Assembly (NCBI RefSeq): GCF_000321225.1
Contig: NW_004450267.1
Location: 3,704,792-3,768,791, forward strand
Length of the DNA: 64,000 nt
Direction of reading: 5' to 3'
Origin: Odobenus rosmarus divergens
Taxonomy: Eukaryota; Chordata; Mammalia; Carnivora; Odobenidae
Part shown: positions 1-11,734 of the stretch, in pieces
Numbering within the stretch: the stretch's first letter is position 1
How the letters are laid out: each line of letters opens with the position of its first letter
Position numbers and translations under genes: made by a program
Notes under the pieces: model-generated
Databases searched by the model: none
What the model saw: only the letters and a program-made list of their open reading frames with translations
What the model was told of the DNA's origin: nothing

Positions 1-140
1 GGGGGAGTGGCAGGCAGAGGGAGAGGGAGAAGCAGGCTCCCCACCGAGCAGGGAGCCCGATGTGGGACTTGATCCCAGGACCCCGGGATCATGACCTGTG
101 CCGAAGGCAGACGCTTAAAGACTGAGCTACCCAGGCATCC
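1..140 (-). mobile_element. CAN-SINE, cut by the window start
   Basis: This is the reverse complement of the carnivore tRNA-derived SINE: the CT-rich region, then the body, ending in ctgagctacccaggcatcc, the 5' tRNA-like head. The A-rich tail lies off the left edge. Confidence 0.93.
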
Positions 141-214
141 TGATAAATAAACTTCGATATGTGTTGAAACTTTGCAAGTTTGGGATATGTTTATTAGAGC
201 AAGAGCTCACAATT

Positions 215-400
215 ATAATATAATTACTGTTTCAAGCATGTCATGTATATTAGCCCACCTCATCCTACCTAATAAATAGGTAGTATTATTTATTAGCCTC
301 ACTTTAACAGAGGAGGAAGCTGGGACTCAGAGGGGTGAGGCGACTCTCCCAAGGCTGCATGCCTAGAATCAAGTGGGGCTTGACCGGGAGAACCATGTCC
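215..400 (-). repeat. MIR fragment
   Basis: The segment runs through 'cctaataaataggtagtattatttattagcctcactttaac' (split here by description), then agaggaggaagctggga and a gactctcccaaggctgcatg tail. This matches the reverse-complement MIR pattern of tttacagatgaggaaactgag followed by gcccaaggtcaca, at considerable divergence. Confidence 0.55.
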
Positions 401-1419
401 CGACCAGAGCACCCGGGTCCTGGTCCCTGCCCTGTCACTGACTCACTGTGGAATCTCAGACGAGTGAGCCCCTTCTCTTTCTGGCTCCCTGTTCTCTCAC
501 TTAGAAGATGGATGGGGAGTGAGGAGGCTGAACTCTGAGTTCTCTTCCATAGCTGGGTGTCTTATGATTCGCAGGTTTAAAATGGAGTCTTTTCATTTCT
601 AAGGCCAGGCTTCATTCACCCTTTAACAGAAATGTGTGTGGACTTGGAAGGCTTTATGCCCTAAGAGTTTGGGGTGGTTTGATTAATCCTCTCCTTTGTT
701 TATAACCTGGGAGGTCTCACATCCCTCAAGGGGTGAGGGCATCTCATGCTTTACTCCTGAGGGAGGGTTAGAGTGAAGCCCGGTGCATCCCAGGGACATC
801 AGCTCTAGGGAAGAGTACCATGGACCTTGGGTCCTTTCAGACACGCAGTGCTCCTCGAGAACCCGTGGCTGCGTCTGCTACCTGCAGGGGTTCGGGTCCC
901 TCGCTGTGAACACCACTGCCCTAGAGCGCGGGCAGCCAAAATACCATCCAAACTCCTCCATCGGTCCCCATGAAGTAGCCGCACCTGTGTTCCCAGGTCC
1001 AGTGGCCCCTGCCGCCTCATGCTTACTCAGACCCTTGGCTTTTTCACCTTCTGCCTTCATCCTTTGCTCCAGGCTGGGGCTGCCTCCCAGCCCTCTGGGG
1101 CAGGAAGATGACAGACGTCCGAGGTCACACGGGCTGAACAGAACCTCCCTGGACCCAGGGGTTTCAGTGGGCAAGGCTGCAGGAGAACAGGAGCCAGTCC
1201 TGCCTTCGGGGCCCGCCCTAGGGAAGGAGGGTGGACAAGGACTCCCCTTTCCTGGCTCCACTGGATTCTCTGGGAATTCTTTCATTACCACCTCTATTCC
1301 TTGGGGGAAAAAAGGGGGAGTGCTTTATTCCCATAGCAGTGGAAAATCCACACTGTTTGGCTCTTCTACCTCCTTGGCAGAATCTTGGAGTGTGCCGGGC
1401 TGGGCTGCATGAGTTACTG
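401..1419. other. Unique noncoding sequence
   Basis: No recognisable repeat or exon. Overlapping open frames on both strands at 783-1412 (up to 209 codons) are uninterrupted because the DNA is GC-rich. They have no recognisable domain, and frames of similar length occur on the opposite strand. Confidence 0.5.
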
Positions 1420-1640
1420 GCAGCGTGGATTAGGGGAAGTGCCAAGACACTCAGGTCACACCAGCTGGCTGGACTCCAGCCCCACCTCTGCTGCTCCCCA
1501 GTTAGTGTGACTTTGAGTAAGTCACACAATCTTTTTGAGCCCTCATTTCCCACGTCCAAAATGGGGATGTGAATCTCTAACTTACAGAGTTCGCGGAGGA
1601 TTACATGGGAGGATGCACCTCAAGTTCCTAACACTGAGAC
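1420..1640 (+). repeat. MIR element
   Basis: The order of diagnostic pieces matches MIR in plus orientation: a gtgtgactttgagtaagtca core, gagccctcatttccc, tccaaaatggggatgtga, then ggattacatgggagg. Confidence 0.75.
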
Positions 1641-1844
1641 AGGAGAAGCCCGGTGCCACCCCTTCCACCCCGATGTCCTCTGCCCTCCAGCTCAAGGCCC
1701 AGAGCCTGTGTCTCCGCACACACTCCACAGGCTGCCTCCCTCTGGGGCCAAAGCCAAACCCAGAGAGAAATGCAACGTACAAAGGAGAAGAATGGAGGCC
1801 ATTTCCACATTCTTCCAGGCCCATGAACTTCAGGGTAATTAGAC

Positions 1845-2130
1845 AGATGTGAAGTGACTATGGGGCTCTTTTTTAATCCTAGATCTACTTAATTGTGTCA
1901 GTTGGGAGAGTCATTAATAAATGATGAATGGAAATAGCTTCTGTAAAAATTGAATTATCTCAGATGTGTTGCAGCCTGCTGCCCAGATACTCTTGAGAGA
2001 ATTGAAAGCTGTTAATAGCTTCAGGTTGACTGTCTTGCTTTACATAGCAGATAATGCTTCAGGCGGAAGGACTCTCTCCCCAGAGCCAAGTATTTGGATC
2101 GTTGTCAGAGAGAGAAGCTCAAATCAAGGT
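1845..2130. other. Unique AT-richer block, possible conserved noncoding element
   Basis: No repeat signature. It contains clustered AT-rich motifs (tcattaataaatgatga, ttgaattatctcagatg, gttaatagcttcagg) within GC-richer flanks, which is typical of developmental enhancers. Conservation cannot be seen from one sequence. Confidence 0.2.
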
Positions 2131-3055
2131 TAAACAACTGATTTAAGGTGCCCGAAGGAGCTGATATCCAAGCCAGAGTGGGAACCCCAGGGTCGGGCCT
2201 CCCTGACCAGTAAGAGCCTGGTTGGCACAGGGTCGTCCAAACACCTTCCTACCCTGCCATTGTGGGGATTTAATGGAAGCCAACAAAACACCAGGCAGGT
2301 GGGGAGAAAAGACAGGAGGTATACACTCCCCAAATGCAGCAGGAGTGCTCATCTTCAGGAGGGACCAGAGAGGTGACCTGATTTTTGTTTTACTGTACTA
2401 TTCTTCTGTATTGAGTTTGCCTTACTTTGAAATTAGGGAGGAAATGTATATTTTAAAGGCTACAACCCAGAGCATCTCCAAGCACACCTGATCATACAAA
2501 GGCAAACTAAACAAAGACGATCTGCTCGCACCTCCCTCGTTTTCAGGGTGAAGGATGTTTGGGTCTAAGTTGGGCGGAGACCACAAGGACCCCCATCACA
2601 GCGAGACCTGGGCAGATGACGCCAAGAGAGTACAGACCCTCGCTGTGCTGTTCACGTGGCTCTGCCTCATCATCCGGAGCTCCCGCGGCCTCCAGGGACT
2701 TCCCAGCCAGCTGGTTTGTGATGGCCAGGCCAGAGAAGCCACAGCCAGACGTGTTTTCAAAGTCAAGGTCGGCCCTGCCTCCACCTGAACAAGCTTGGGG
2801 ACGTGGGAAGAATAGGAAGCCAGCCACCCAAGAAGTACAAGGAAGAGTTCCCTGATCAAAGCCATGCTTCTAGGGCATGCAGAGCGTGGACTGCGTGAAG
2901 CTTCCCAGTTCAGAATTCCGCCCCAGATGGCAAAGTTGGAGGCTAGAGAGCTGCTTTTCTGCTATCAAGAAGTAACCACCTGTGACCCCAGGCTCCTGCA
3001 CTTCCCCTGTGATTAATTTCAGGTCAGTTTCCATCCTTTACAACAGAACCCTGTG
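2131..3055. other. Unique noncoding sequence
   Basis: I see no repeat, exon with splice sites or RNA gene here. Open frames around 2543-2865 occur in several frames and both strands with no recognisable domain. Confidence 0.45.
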
Positions 3056-3057
3056 AA

Positions 3058-3300
3058 TTTGGAGTCAGAGAGTAGATTAGTGGTTGCCTAGGGATGGAGG
3101 TGGGAGTGGGGACTAACCGCATATGGTATGAGGGATCTTTTGGGAGGCTGAAAATGTTCTAGAACCAATTTATGTTGATACTTGTGCCACTTGGTAAAGT
3201 TACTAAAAATCATTGAATTATACATTTGTAATAGCTGAATTTTGTGATGTGTGAAATATACTTCAATGAAGCTGAGAAAAAGATAAAAATTGCAAAACCA
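3058..3300 (+). mobile_element. Old L1 (L1M-type) 3' end
   Basis: The sequence follows the ancient L1 3' UTR: attagtggttgcctaggga, gaaaatgttctagaacc, atcattgaattatacattt, then atacttcaatgaagctgag and an A-rich end. Confidence 0.8.
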
Positions 3301-3774
3301 AAACAAAACAAGACACCTACTATCAATGTAACCTCTTTCCGGAAAACTCCCCGCTGCCTTCCCTGCATTGAACTGACCGCTCCCTCCTCAGAACTCCGGG
3401 GGCCCTCCCTGGGCTTTGCTCCCACTTGTGGCTGTGCCTGCATCTCTATCTAGATCACGCCTTGTCATCTCTAACTGCCCCGGGTCTCCACCCCGGGGTC
3501 ACACAGGGCCTGCACAGCAGAGGGATGCCGAAACCCTGTCTGGAAGGAGCAGAAGGGGGCCCCTGCAGGCTCGCTCTATGAACCACACACATTGCTCAGG
3601 ACTTGGAGGGCTCCAGAAACTTCGTGGTCCCCAGGGCCCACCCCCACACAGACCTGGATCACTCATACCCCCAAGCCACCCCATCCCAGGCCCAGCAGGA
3701 CAGACAGGGTCACCTGCCTTGTGACCCAAAACTCAGGGACGCTGCTGCCCCCAGGCAGAGCAGCAAGTAACCTG
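3301..3774. other. Unique GC-rich noncoding sequence
   Basis: No identified repeat. Open frames at 3416-3724 (+) and 3499-3729 (-) lie over each other on opposite strands, as expected of GC-rich noncoding DNA. Confidence 0.4.
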
Positions 3775-4190
3775 AGCAAAGCTGGATGTTGCAAGATAGT
3801 CATCACCTTGTTATTTATAACTGTGAAAACCCAGAAATCTGAAAGACCAGTAGGGGATTGTTTAACTAAAATACCACAGTAGACTGGATCATTCCGTAGC
3901 TAAATAGAAGGACGTCGCTCAAAACAATTTGATGCGTGAGAAACTATTTACAATATCGTATTAGGCTACAAAAGCAGGATGGACACACAAAGGTAAACAG
4001 TGTGTATGAGCCCTGTTTTCCCTCTCGTAAGTAAATCAAACTGGAAAGAATATCAACACATTCACAGTGGATCTGTGAGTGCTTCTAATTTCTGGTTTTG
4101 TACTTTCCTGCATTTTCTGATTTTCTACAATGAGCATGCATTGCTCTTTTTAAAATTTCATTGCCAGAATATAGAAAAGCAGAAGGACCA
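3775..4190 (+). mobile_element. Old L1 (L1M-type) 3' UTR fragment
   Basis: It resembles the ancient L1 3' region: ttatttataactgtgaaaac, aggggattgtttaactaaa, actggatcattccgtagc, and near the end cattttctgattttctac. It is well diverged. Confidence 0.65.
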
Positions 4191-4426
4191 ATAAAATACA
4201 TCCCATGGAACCACTCCATGAAATGACGAAAGATCATATTTTTATTTGGATCTTATTTTATTTTTTAAAGAACAAGACAACAGATTGAAGAAGCCTCTAT
4301 ATCTTCTTTCCCCGGTCCCAGTACCTGCCTTTTCTCTCCAGAGACAGCAGCTTTATAGATTAGATGTGCATCCAAACTATGTCGTAGTGCTTGTATTATA
4401 TTGATTACCTAGAACTGGATTTTTAA

Positions 4427-4620
4427 AAATTTTTTTATAAAGATTTTATTTATTTATTTGTCAGAGAGAGAGAGTGAATGCACAAGCAGGGGGAGGGGCA
4501 GAGGGAGAAGCAGGCTCCCCGCTGAGCAGGGAGCCCGATGCGGGATTCGATCCCAGGACCCTGGGACCATGACCTGAGCTGAAGGCAGATGCTTAACTGA
4601 CTGAGCCACGCAGGCATCCC
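4427..4620 (-). mobile_element. CAN-SINE
   Basis: Reverse-complement SINE: T-rich tail with aaagattttatttatttatt, the GA-rich (CT)n tract, the body, and a tRNA-like head ending gagccacgcaggcatccc. A short TTTTAAA-type direct repeat flanks it. Confidence 0.93.
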
Positions 4621-4639
4621 TTTTAAATTGTTTTTAAAC

Positions 4640-5345
4640 TTACCAATGAAAAGGTTTTTTTTTAGTGTATATAACACCCTGCAACTTCCACCCTTCTAGA
4701 GCTACCCGTGTTGAAATAAACTTATTTGTTCCTTCACTTAACTGTCATATAATAATCCACTGTGTAATATGTCATATGCAACGGGATCTTTCTCCTCACC
4801 TCTATAGATGGACTTTGGGTTTGCTTCTCATAGTTGCTCCAAGAAATGGCACAATGAACATCACTGAGCATGTTTTCCTGTGCACAGAAGCAAGAATTTA
4901 ACTGGAATAGTGGTCCTCCACATGTGGCCTCAGGACCAGCAGCATCAGCGTTGCCTGAGACCTTAGAGGAAATGAGAATTCTCAGGCCCCACCTCAGACT
5001 GAATCATAAACCCTGGAGTTGGGGCCAAGTAATCTATTTCAGCAAACCCTCCAGCTGGTTTGGATGCACACTATAGTTTGAGAATCACTGCTCTAGACTA
5101 GAACATGATCTAGAAAGGGATCACTGGGTCCTTGGGTGTGCACATTTTAAGGTCCACCATCTACCCCCAAAGAGCTCTCAGTGCGGTTTACCAATTTACC
5201 CCCTCCCTCCTGGCCCATGGGGGCCTCCCCGCCTCTTCACCAACACCGGCACTTTTCCTGTTTGCCAAGCTGATGGATAGAAACGGCATCTCATTCTTGT
5301 TGAAAGTCGCATTTCCATGATTCTTAAAGAGGTTTCATATGCTTA
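4640..5345 (-). mobile_element. Old L1 3' region interrupted by a hAT element
   Basis: 4640-4905 and 5095-5345 together follow the reverse complement of an ancient L1 3' UTR: ttccttcacttaactgtcat, tatagatggactttgggttt, acaatgaacatcactgagca, then after the interruption gatcactgggtccttgggtg and agctgatggatagaaacggc. The DNA transposon at 4909-5090 splits it and is therefore the later insertion. Confidence 0.65.
4909..5090 (+). mobile_element. Nonautonomous hAT-Charlie element (MER5/MER20-like), near full length
   Basis: It starts agtggtcctcca and ends tttgagaatcactg, matching hAT-Charlie terminal inverted repeats (cagtggttctcaa-type). The interior ccagcagcatcagcgttgcc and tctcaggccccacctcag is characteristic of this family. 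Confidence 0.8.
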
Positions 5346-5399
5346 ATGGCTACTCAGGTTTCTTCTCCTCCTTCCTTAATTTTATAAAATAAAAACCAC

Positions 5400-7284
5400 A
5401 GATTTAAAAACACATATACAAACTTCAAGCTGTACCTACTTGCCTCATCATCGTGTTTATGAAATGGAAACCTGGACCAGCGTGTCTGGCTGCTCACACA
5501 CCTCCCTGCTCAGCACCCTGCACTCTGGGCTCTGGTCTCAGTGCCAGGCCTCTCCCAGGACCACTTTCTGGGCTGAGGCTCACATCTGCTCCCATAACCA
5601 CAGCCACCCCATCCTGAGCCCATCTGCCTGTGAACAGTACCTGCCCAACGGTTAACAACAGAGAGAACTTCTCTCCCCAGCCTAGCCTCGTGGGGCACCC
5701 GGCCTAACTCAAGAGATCAAGGACAAGAGACACTTCACAAGTTCAGAGATGTACTCATTCAATCATTTATTCATTCAGCCAAATGGAGCTCAGCGCAATG
5801 ATGAGTAAGAACCATCACTTTACCTGCCCTCACGGAGTACACAGTTCCTTGGAAGAGAGACAGTAAAAGAACAATTACACAAATTTACCTAAAACTGCAA
5901 CTATGACAAGAGCCAGGAAGGAGAAGCTGATGTTATGATGAGACTGGCAGGAGGTCAGGGAAGGCTTCCTGAGGATGTGATCACTCGGCCAGGAGCTGGA
6001 GGCAGCAGAGGAGTGTTTTCCAGGGACCCCACAGCCCACAGCCCACCCCAGGCTTGCCTGCCCAGCTCTGGACACACCTGAGAGCCAAGACGCCAGGGCT
6101 GCCTGAGCTGGGAGCCGAGACAAGAGCCCAGGCCCTTCCAAGCCTCTTGGATGGACACTCACTGCCCGGCCTCCTCACCCGAGAGGCCCATAGGCCTCAA
6201 GAGGACAAAGACTGCATGCATTTCATCAGCCACGGTCAAAACTAGTAAAGTCCAAAAAGTCCTCTTCTGGATTTTGGTGGTTCAATGACACAACAGAAAG
6301 AGAAATGGTTGGGACAGAGTACCTGCGTAGAGGCCCCCCACCCAGGCTACTGAGGCACCCTGACCCTTCACTCCTCTCATTCTCCATAATTTAGGGAACA
6401 GGACCAGATCGTCTCTCAAAGTTTTCTAGTTTAATGTCCATGACTATGAATCAATTTTCATTTTTTGTGCCCCGTGTTTCATATTATCCTTGGTGGCCTA
6501 CCAAAATAAATTTGGCACAAGAGTTTAAAAACTTAAGTGAGGAAATTGAAAAGGAGAGTAAAATTGGATGTAGTTTTTTAGGCGCGGGCTGAAATTTGCC
6601 CCTGAGCTTCCTAGCAGCCAATTCAAGGAGGGAAATAAAATCAGTTACAAGATTAAAAGCATAGACGTAATGTGGATAAACCAGTTGTGTAAGATATCAA
6701 CTCTTCTTGGTTCTGAGGTCTGAGAGAAATTTCTCTCTTAGGTCTTCAAAAAGAGAGTTTCTACTCTGTCATATTCAATAACATCTTTTCAGGAAATACA
6801 TTAACTTTCTTATATGGTCTCCCAGTGTTGGTCAGTAAATTGTGCATAGCACAATTTGACCCAGATCAAACAATTGCAGTCCTCATCTGAAGTTCTGGTG
6901 GTCTTTATAGGCCAAGAGAACAATCGCAGAGTTGTTAGAACAGCATCTCTCCACTGAGGGCCCATTGACTCCTGAGCTTTCTCAGGCCTGTTCTTGAGTT
7001 TGACAAATAACTTTGATTTGAGGCATTATCTTTCAAGGATTTTCATGTAAATTCCAATAAAGGCAGAGGAAAACAAACGCATATAATCCAGGGGCCACAT
7101 GAGCCAAAGGTCATCTGTCCACACGCAAAACTAATATAAACTTAATGGGACATGCTTGTCCTCTGAGCATACCTGCACTCCACCTGCCCCTCCCTCCCCA
7201 CCCCTGTATCTCCATGCTTGCGACCCTGGGGCCGTGACAGGCAAAGACCAGCGAGGGTTGGTTTGGATAAAACAGCCTTTCTTG
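5400..7284. other. Mostly unique noncoding sequence
   Basis: 5740-5990 resembles an unnamed ancient mammalian repeat: attcaatcatttattcattc, tgccctcacggagtacacag, ggtcagggaaggcttcctga. The rest, including an AT-rich stretch at 6240-7150, shows no repeat or exon. Confidence 0.4.
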
Positions 7285-7670
7285 GCTCCCAGTTGCCCCA
7301 CAGAACAAGGCTCAAACTCCTCCACATGCTGTTCAAGGCTCTATGTGATCCGCCCCACCTCCTGTGACCTCCACAGAGAGACTCCTTGCCCTCCCGCTCC
7401 CCAGGTCAGGGGGAAGGGGGAGGGCACTCCAGTAAGTCATTGACTTTCTTTGTGCCACACTTTCCACCTTTCTGTGTGTGCCCTTTCCCTCTCTCCTCCC
7501 AAGCAAGTTTCTCTTTTGACATTCCTCCCATCCCCCAAGACTCGGCTCAAGAGTCACCAAACCAAACCTTCCCTACTTTTCCAGCAGACATAACTCTCCA
7601 CCAGGGCTTGGTCAATGCCACGTTCATTCACATAGCCCTTGTTACTGAGTCCCTGCCAGCCCTCAGCCCA
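7285..7670 (+). mobile_element. L2 LINE 3' fragment
   Basis: The pyrimidine-rich string of L2 landmarks is present in order: ctcctccacatgctgttcaa, ctatgtgatccgcccc, a ctttctgtgtgtgcc section, gactcggctcaagagtcacc and accttccctacttttccagc. Confidence 0.65.
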
Positions 7671-8885
7671 CAAGAAGAATTTGAGTTTCTGGGGGCTTAG
7701 GCCTCTCTCTTCAGCTTGACTGGGGGCTTCTTGAGGGCGAAGGCCTCGGCTCACAAGTCTCAGCTCTCTGGGGTCTCGGCCCTCCCCACACCCCAGCAGA
7801 AGTCCGGTAAGTATCTGCAGAATTCACCTACAGGAGAGAGGGGCATGGCAGGGCTACAACAAGAGAGGGGAGACCTCGGGGGCGCCCTGCCCTGATGGGT
7901 GGGGAGGAAGCTGGCAGGCAGTGGGCCCACCAGCTGGGGGAGCTGGGGAGGAGCAGGGACTTCTCACCCCTTCGTCACAGCAGGGCTGGCCTGCACTGTA
8001 GCCAAAGGTGGGAGTGCAAAGGTGATTGCTTCTGACATGCTTGGTGCTCATTGGTGTTTCTTGCTGCATCTGCTTATTTAGCCAAAGCATTCTGATCACA
8101 ATGGCCATCAAAGCTGATGGACATTTTTGAAATTCTGCATTCGTGCAACTCAAGCCTCAGCCTTCTATCCACCAGCTGTGCCACGCCACGTAGTAATTGA
8201 AACAGTGGATGAGGTGAGCCCGGTGGATCCTCAGGGGGAGAGGTGGGGCTCACTTTGTAAAAGAATAGGGGTTCAGCTCGCAGGGTGTGCGGTTTGCCTT
8301 TCAGGGTTCCTGTGGGGCAATTGTTGAGCACCCGCTGTGTCCAGGGCCTTCTGCTGGGTTCCCTGGCATTCCCCAGGACTTAGGTATTTGGGCAGGTGCA
8401 TGCGATTGTGTCCACATGACATACACGTCCGTGAGAGTTTGCAGGAGCCCTGGCGCTTATTCCTGTGGGGCACACGCGTGGCAGTGTCTGTACCACGGAC
8501 GGGTCCCCACACCCGATGGCGCACCTTCAGCAGGGCAGACGGAGGGCAGATGGCTTCTGCTCACTCTCCCTTGTTCTTAAAGCACCGGGGAAGCTGTGCT
8601 GCTCGCATGGATTGCTTGAGATTAACAGAGAGAGAGGCTTTGTGTTTACGCCACAGTCTCTGTGATGATCATTACTAGGGCTCTTTAATTTCTCTCATGA
8701 GAACCCAAGCTGGCAGGCTGGGAATACTTTATTTTGATTGTCACCAGCTCCTCACAGAAGGGCTCTGTTAACTTCTCCCAGACCAGTTATTTAGTTACTT
8801 GTCTCATTCTGAATGGCAGCTCTGGACCCTGGCAGGCAGTGCCCATGAGGCACAACTCCATGGGGGAAGACTTTTCCAGAAAAGA
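7671..8885. other. Unique noncoding sequence
   Basis: No repeat is recognisable. 8000-8180 is AT-richer than its flanks (cttatttagccaaagcattc, atttttgaaattctgcattc) and could be a conserved noncoding element. Open frames at 8273-8678 have no recognisable product. Confidence 0.4.
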
Positions 8886-8891
8886 AGAGGA

Positions 8892-8986
8892 AATGGAGCC
8901 CCCCCCCCGGAACCGCGGGAGGGGGATGGAGCCCCCTGGAATTGTGGAGGAAGTTGGAGCTCCCCGCTGGAACTGTGTGAGGGTGC
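8892..8986 (+). repeat. Degenerate minisatellite, about three units of 30-33 bp
   Basis: Each unit carries tggagc, then a C-run, ctggaa, and a gtg-gagg segment. Unit starts are near 8892, 8926 and 8955. The first unit contains a C10 run. Divergence between units shows that the duplication is old. Confidence 0.6.
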
Positions 8987-9040
8987 AGGGGCCCTAAGGG
9001 AAGGAGCCCAGGCCAGGAAGTTGTGAGCTCCATAGTTTGG

Positions 9041-9062
9041 GGTCTGGGGTCTGGGGTCTGGG
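9041..9062 (+). repeat. Short tandem repeat (ggtctggg)n, about 2.7 copies
   Basis: The 8-mer ggtctggg is repeated without error and abuts the 5' side of a MIR-like fragment. Confidence 0.85.
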
Positions 9063-9170
9063 CCCAACCCACCATGTGATCTTGGAAAACTACTCCCTTG
9101 TCTTGGGACCTGTTTTCTTCTTTGCAAAATGAAGGAGTTGAATGTATCATTTTTAAGGTCCCTCTGCCTA
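9062..9170 (+). repeat. MIR-like fragment
   Basis: A plus-strand MIR core resemblance: catgtgatcttggaaaacta, acctgttttcttctttgc, aaaatgaaggagttgaatg. Confidence 0.55.
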
Positions 9171-9554
9171 CCAAGCTCAGGGACTGCTTCACAAAATGGA
9201 ATTATTCTGCTGTTTGTAGTGGGAATCTTAGACCACTAAAAAGGAAGGGACCTTAGCTCCCCTCCTAGCCCAATCTCCATACTTCCCAGAAGCCCCGAAG
9301 ACTTGTTCAGAACAGGCAGGGTGGACAGAATATCTACCCCAGGTTAGATTAGAACCATCCCAGGCCCTGCTGCTGTCTTGAATGCATTTCATTTCTGAGA
9401 GGTGACAGAGCTCTCTCCCCCTTAGCTTTGGCCAGGACTTAGCTCAAGCCTCGGCTCCTTCCCAGACTCCCATCCTTCTTTGAGTTGAGTCGCCTCCCCC
9501 AGCACCAGGCTGACATTCCTGTCATGGCATCCAAAGTCTTCGGGGCCTTGCTAC

Positions 9555-9712
9555 ACAAAGGGTGGTCTTCAGCAGGAGCAGCATCATCAGCCTGGGAACG
9601 TGATAGAAAGGCAGGATGTCAGGTCCCACCCCAGACATTTTAACCGGATCCTCAGCAGATCCTCAAGTGGCTCATTGGCACATCGATTTCAAGAGCCCTG
9701 TTTTAGGCACAC
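9555..9712 (+). mobile_element. hAT-Charlie nonautonomous fragment (MER5/MER20-like)
   Basis: It keeps the family interior: gcagcatcatcagcctggga, caggtcccaccccagacatt, ttttaaccggatcctcag. The terminal repeats are poorly preserved. Confidence 0.65.
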
Positions 9713-10171
9713 CTGATCTATCCCATTCTATTCATTGGTCTGTCTCCCCAGTAGACAGCTCTTTAGGGGTGGGGACCACAGTTCGTTCATTATTGAATCC
9801 CAGGGCTTGCAGCGGTCCCTGATGCAGCATAGGTGCTCCACAGGTGTTGAATGAATACATGAGTACCATGAACCTGTGCAGTGAACTTGGCACCCAATCT
9901 GAAAGGCAAGATTCACTCTTGTTGGACAGAAAACAGTGGGGCTCTGGGAAATAGTGCCCCTGCTCCGAGGCAGGGGGTAAGGACTAGCCTGGTTGGAAGA
10001 GAGGAGTATGGCATGAAAAAGCATGAGAGGAGTGTGGATAGGAAAGGAGGAAGGGGGGAGGATGTCAAGGAGTCGAAAGATGGCTGGATCCGGGTGTCCC
10101 GGACAGAGGCACCTGGACATCTCACACCCACCTCCGTCAACTTCGCTCTCCTGTTGTTCAGTTAACCTTGA

Positions 10172-10400
10172 ACGAAGAGGCTCATAATGGTTGAGATGAG
10201 GCTCTGGGACCAGAAGGACTGGGCTCAAATCGCAGTCCCACCACACTCAGGCTGGGGATCTTGGCCAAGATCGCAGGCGTCAGTTTCCTCATCTCCAAAA
10301 TGGAGGTCACGGGGCAAGGGGCTCCGTGAAGATTTAATGACATAATACAGCATATGGACACAGTTCTTGGCACAAGGAAAGGGCCCGGTGCATGTGAAAT
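10172..10400 (+). repeat. MIR element
   Basis: Plus-strand landmarks in order: ggctctgggaccagaaggac, tcagtttcctcatctcc, aaaatggaggtc, gaagatttaatgacataata, cagttcttggcacaagg. Confidence 0.75.
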
Positions 10401-10585
10401 GACTGTAAGTGAAAGAATAAACTCTCCTTATCGGCTTGCTGAAGTCTGTCCATCCTGGGGGGAGTTTGGCATCAAGCTCCATCTGCAGGCTCTAGGCCTG
10501 GGCTCTGGCATCAAAGGCTGCAGTCCCCCGCCATCGGCCCTCAAGGCCCACCCAAAAACCCTTGTCCCCCTGGGGCCCCCAGATT

Positions 10586-10915
10586 GGTTGTTTTTTTTTT
10601 TAAGATTTTATTTATTTATTTGAGAGAGAGAATGAGAGAGAGAGAGAGCACGAGAGGGAGGAGGGTCCGAGGGAGAAGCAGACTCCCTGCTGAGCAGGGA
10701 GCCCGATGTGGGACTCGATCCCGGGACTCCAGGATCATGACCTGAGCCGANNNNNNNNNNNNNNNNNNNNNNNNNNNNNNNNNNNNNNNNNNNNNNNNNN
10801 AGAAGCAGACTCCCTGCTGAGCAGGGAGCCCGATGTGGGACTCGATCCCGGGACTCCAGGATCATGACCTGAGCCGAAGGCAGTCGCTCAACCAGCTGAG
10901 CCGCCCAGGCGCCCC
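10586..10915 (-). mobile_element. CAN-SINE interrupted by a 50-N gap with duplicated flanks
   Basis: A minus-strand SINE is flanked by the TSD gggcccccagatt (10573-10585 and 10916-10928), so this is one insertion event. The 77 bases at 10674-10750, just before the N run, are identical to the 77 bases at 10801-10877 just after it. With one copy and the Ns removed the element has ordinary length, about 200 bp. The 258-codon minus-strand reading frame crossing the gap is therefore an artefact. Confidence 0.95.
10751..10800. other. Assembly gap (50 N)
   Basis: A run of exactly 50 ambiguous bases inside a single SINE. Its flanks are exact duplicates of each other, so the gap probably represents no missing sequence. 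Confidence 0.99.
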
Positions 10916-11734
10916 GGGCCCCCAGATTTGTATTCCTCAGGAGGGGTTTTGCTCTTATCCCAGAGATCCTCACTTCCCAGAGGAGAAGACTGGCAGAGGA
11001 GAAGACCTCTTGTGACCGCGGGCAGCTTCTCCGAGGAGCATGCTTGGATGGCTCCCAGGTGCTGACACCGGAATGCCATAGCCCGCGTGTTGACAGCTGA
11101 CACCAGAGAAAGCCTGTCGGCACCGGCCAGGGGCTTCCTGGCTGCCTCCTTTGGACCCTTTGTTGTGCCCCGGATTCTGAAGCAGGGCCACCCACCCCGA
11201 GCCACACAGTTGGCACACACCGTCGTCTGTGTGAACGGCACCTCCCTGGGACAGCCTGAGCAGACGTCCGTGGTGTCCCTGTCCCCAAGCTCCGCAGCAA
11301 TGCGTGCCGTGTACCTTGTGAATAATTGGACACCGGCAGTGCCAAGTGGTCACAGATTTGCTCTTTTGAAATAGTCCCTGCCATTTTAAATGATACTCTG
11401 GGGAAAAGAATATTGATCTCTATCCCTGGCCATGAAGGAGTGGGGAGAGCTGGGGAAAAGCCCCAACAGGACTCAGCTTGTCCCTTTCTGGGGGTCCTTT
11501 CCCAGGGCTTCAGATTGCAAGCAGGCCTGCCTTCAGGCCAGCACCAGGGACACCTGGTGTCCGGGGGGTGGGAGGAAAGTGGCTGAGCGTGAGCCCGACA
11601 CCGAAGGCAGCTGCAAACTCTTCATTCCAAACAACCTGACAAACTTTTGTGCCCTGGGCTTTGCCAGAGTCTTCTCCAAGAGAACGGCCCCTCTCCTCCT
11701 GGCTCTCCCTGTCTAACAAGGCACTTCGCACATT

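Noticed and set aside
10608..11384. 258-codon minus-strand frame spanning the N run
   Set aside because: It crosses an assembly artefact with duplicated SINE flanks, and most of its coding is SINE sequence.
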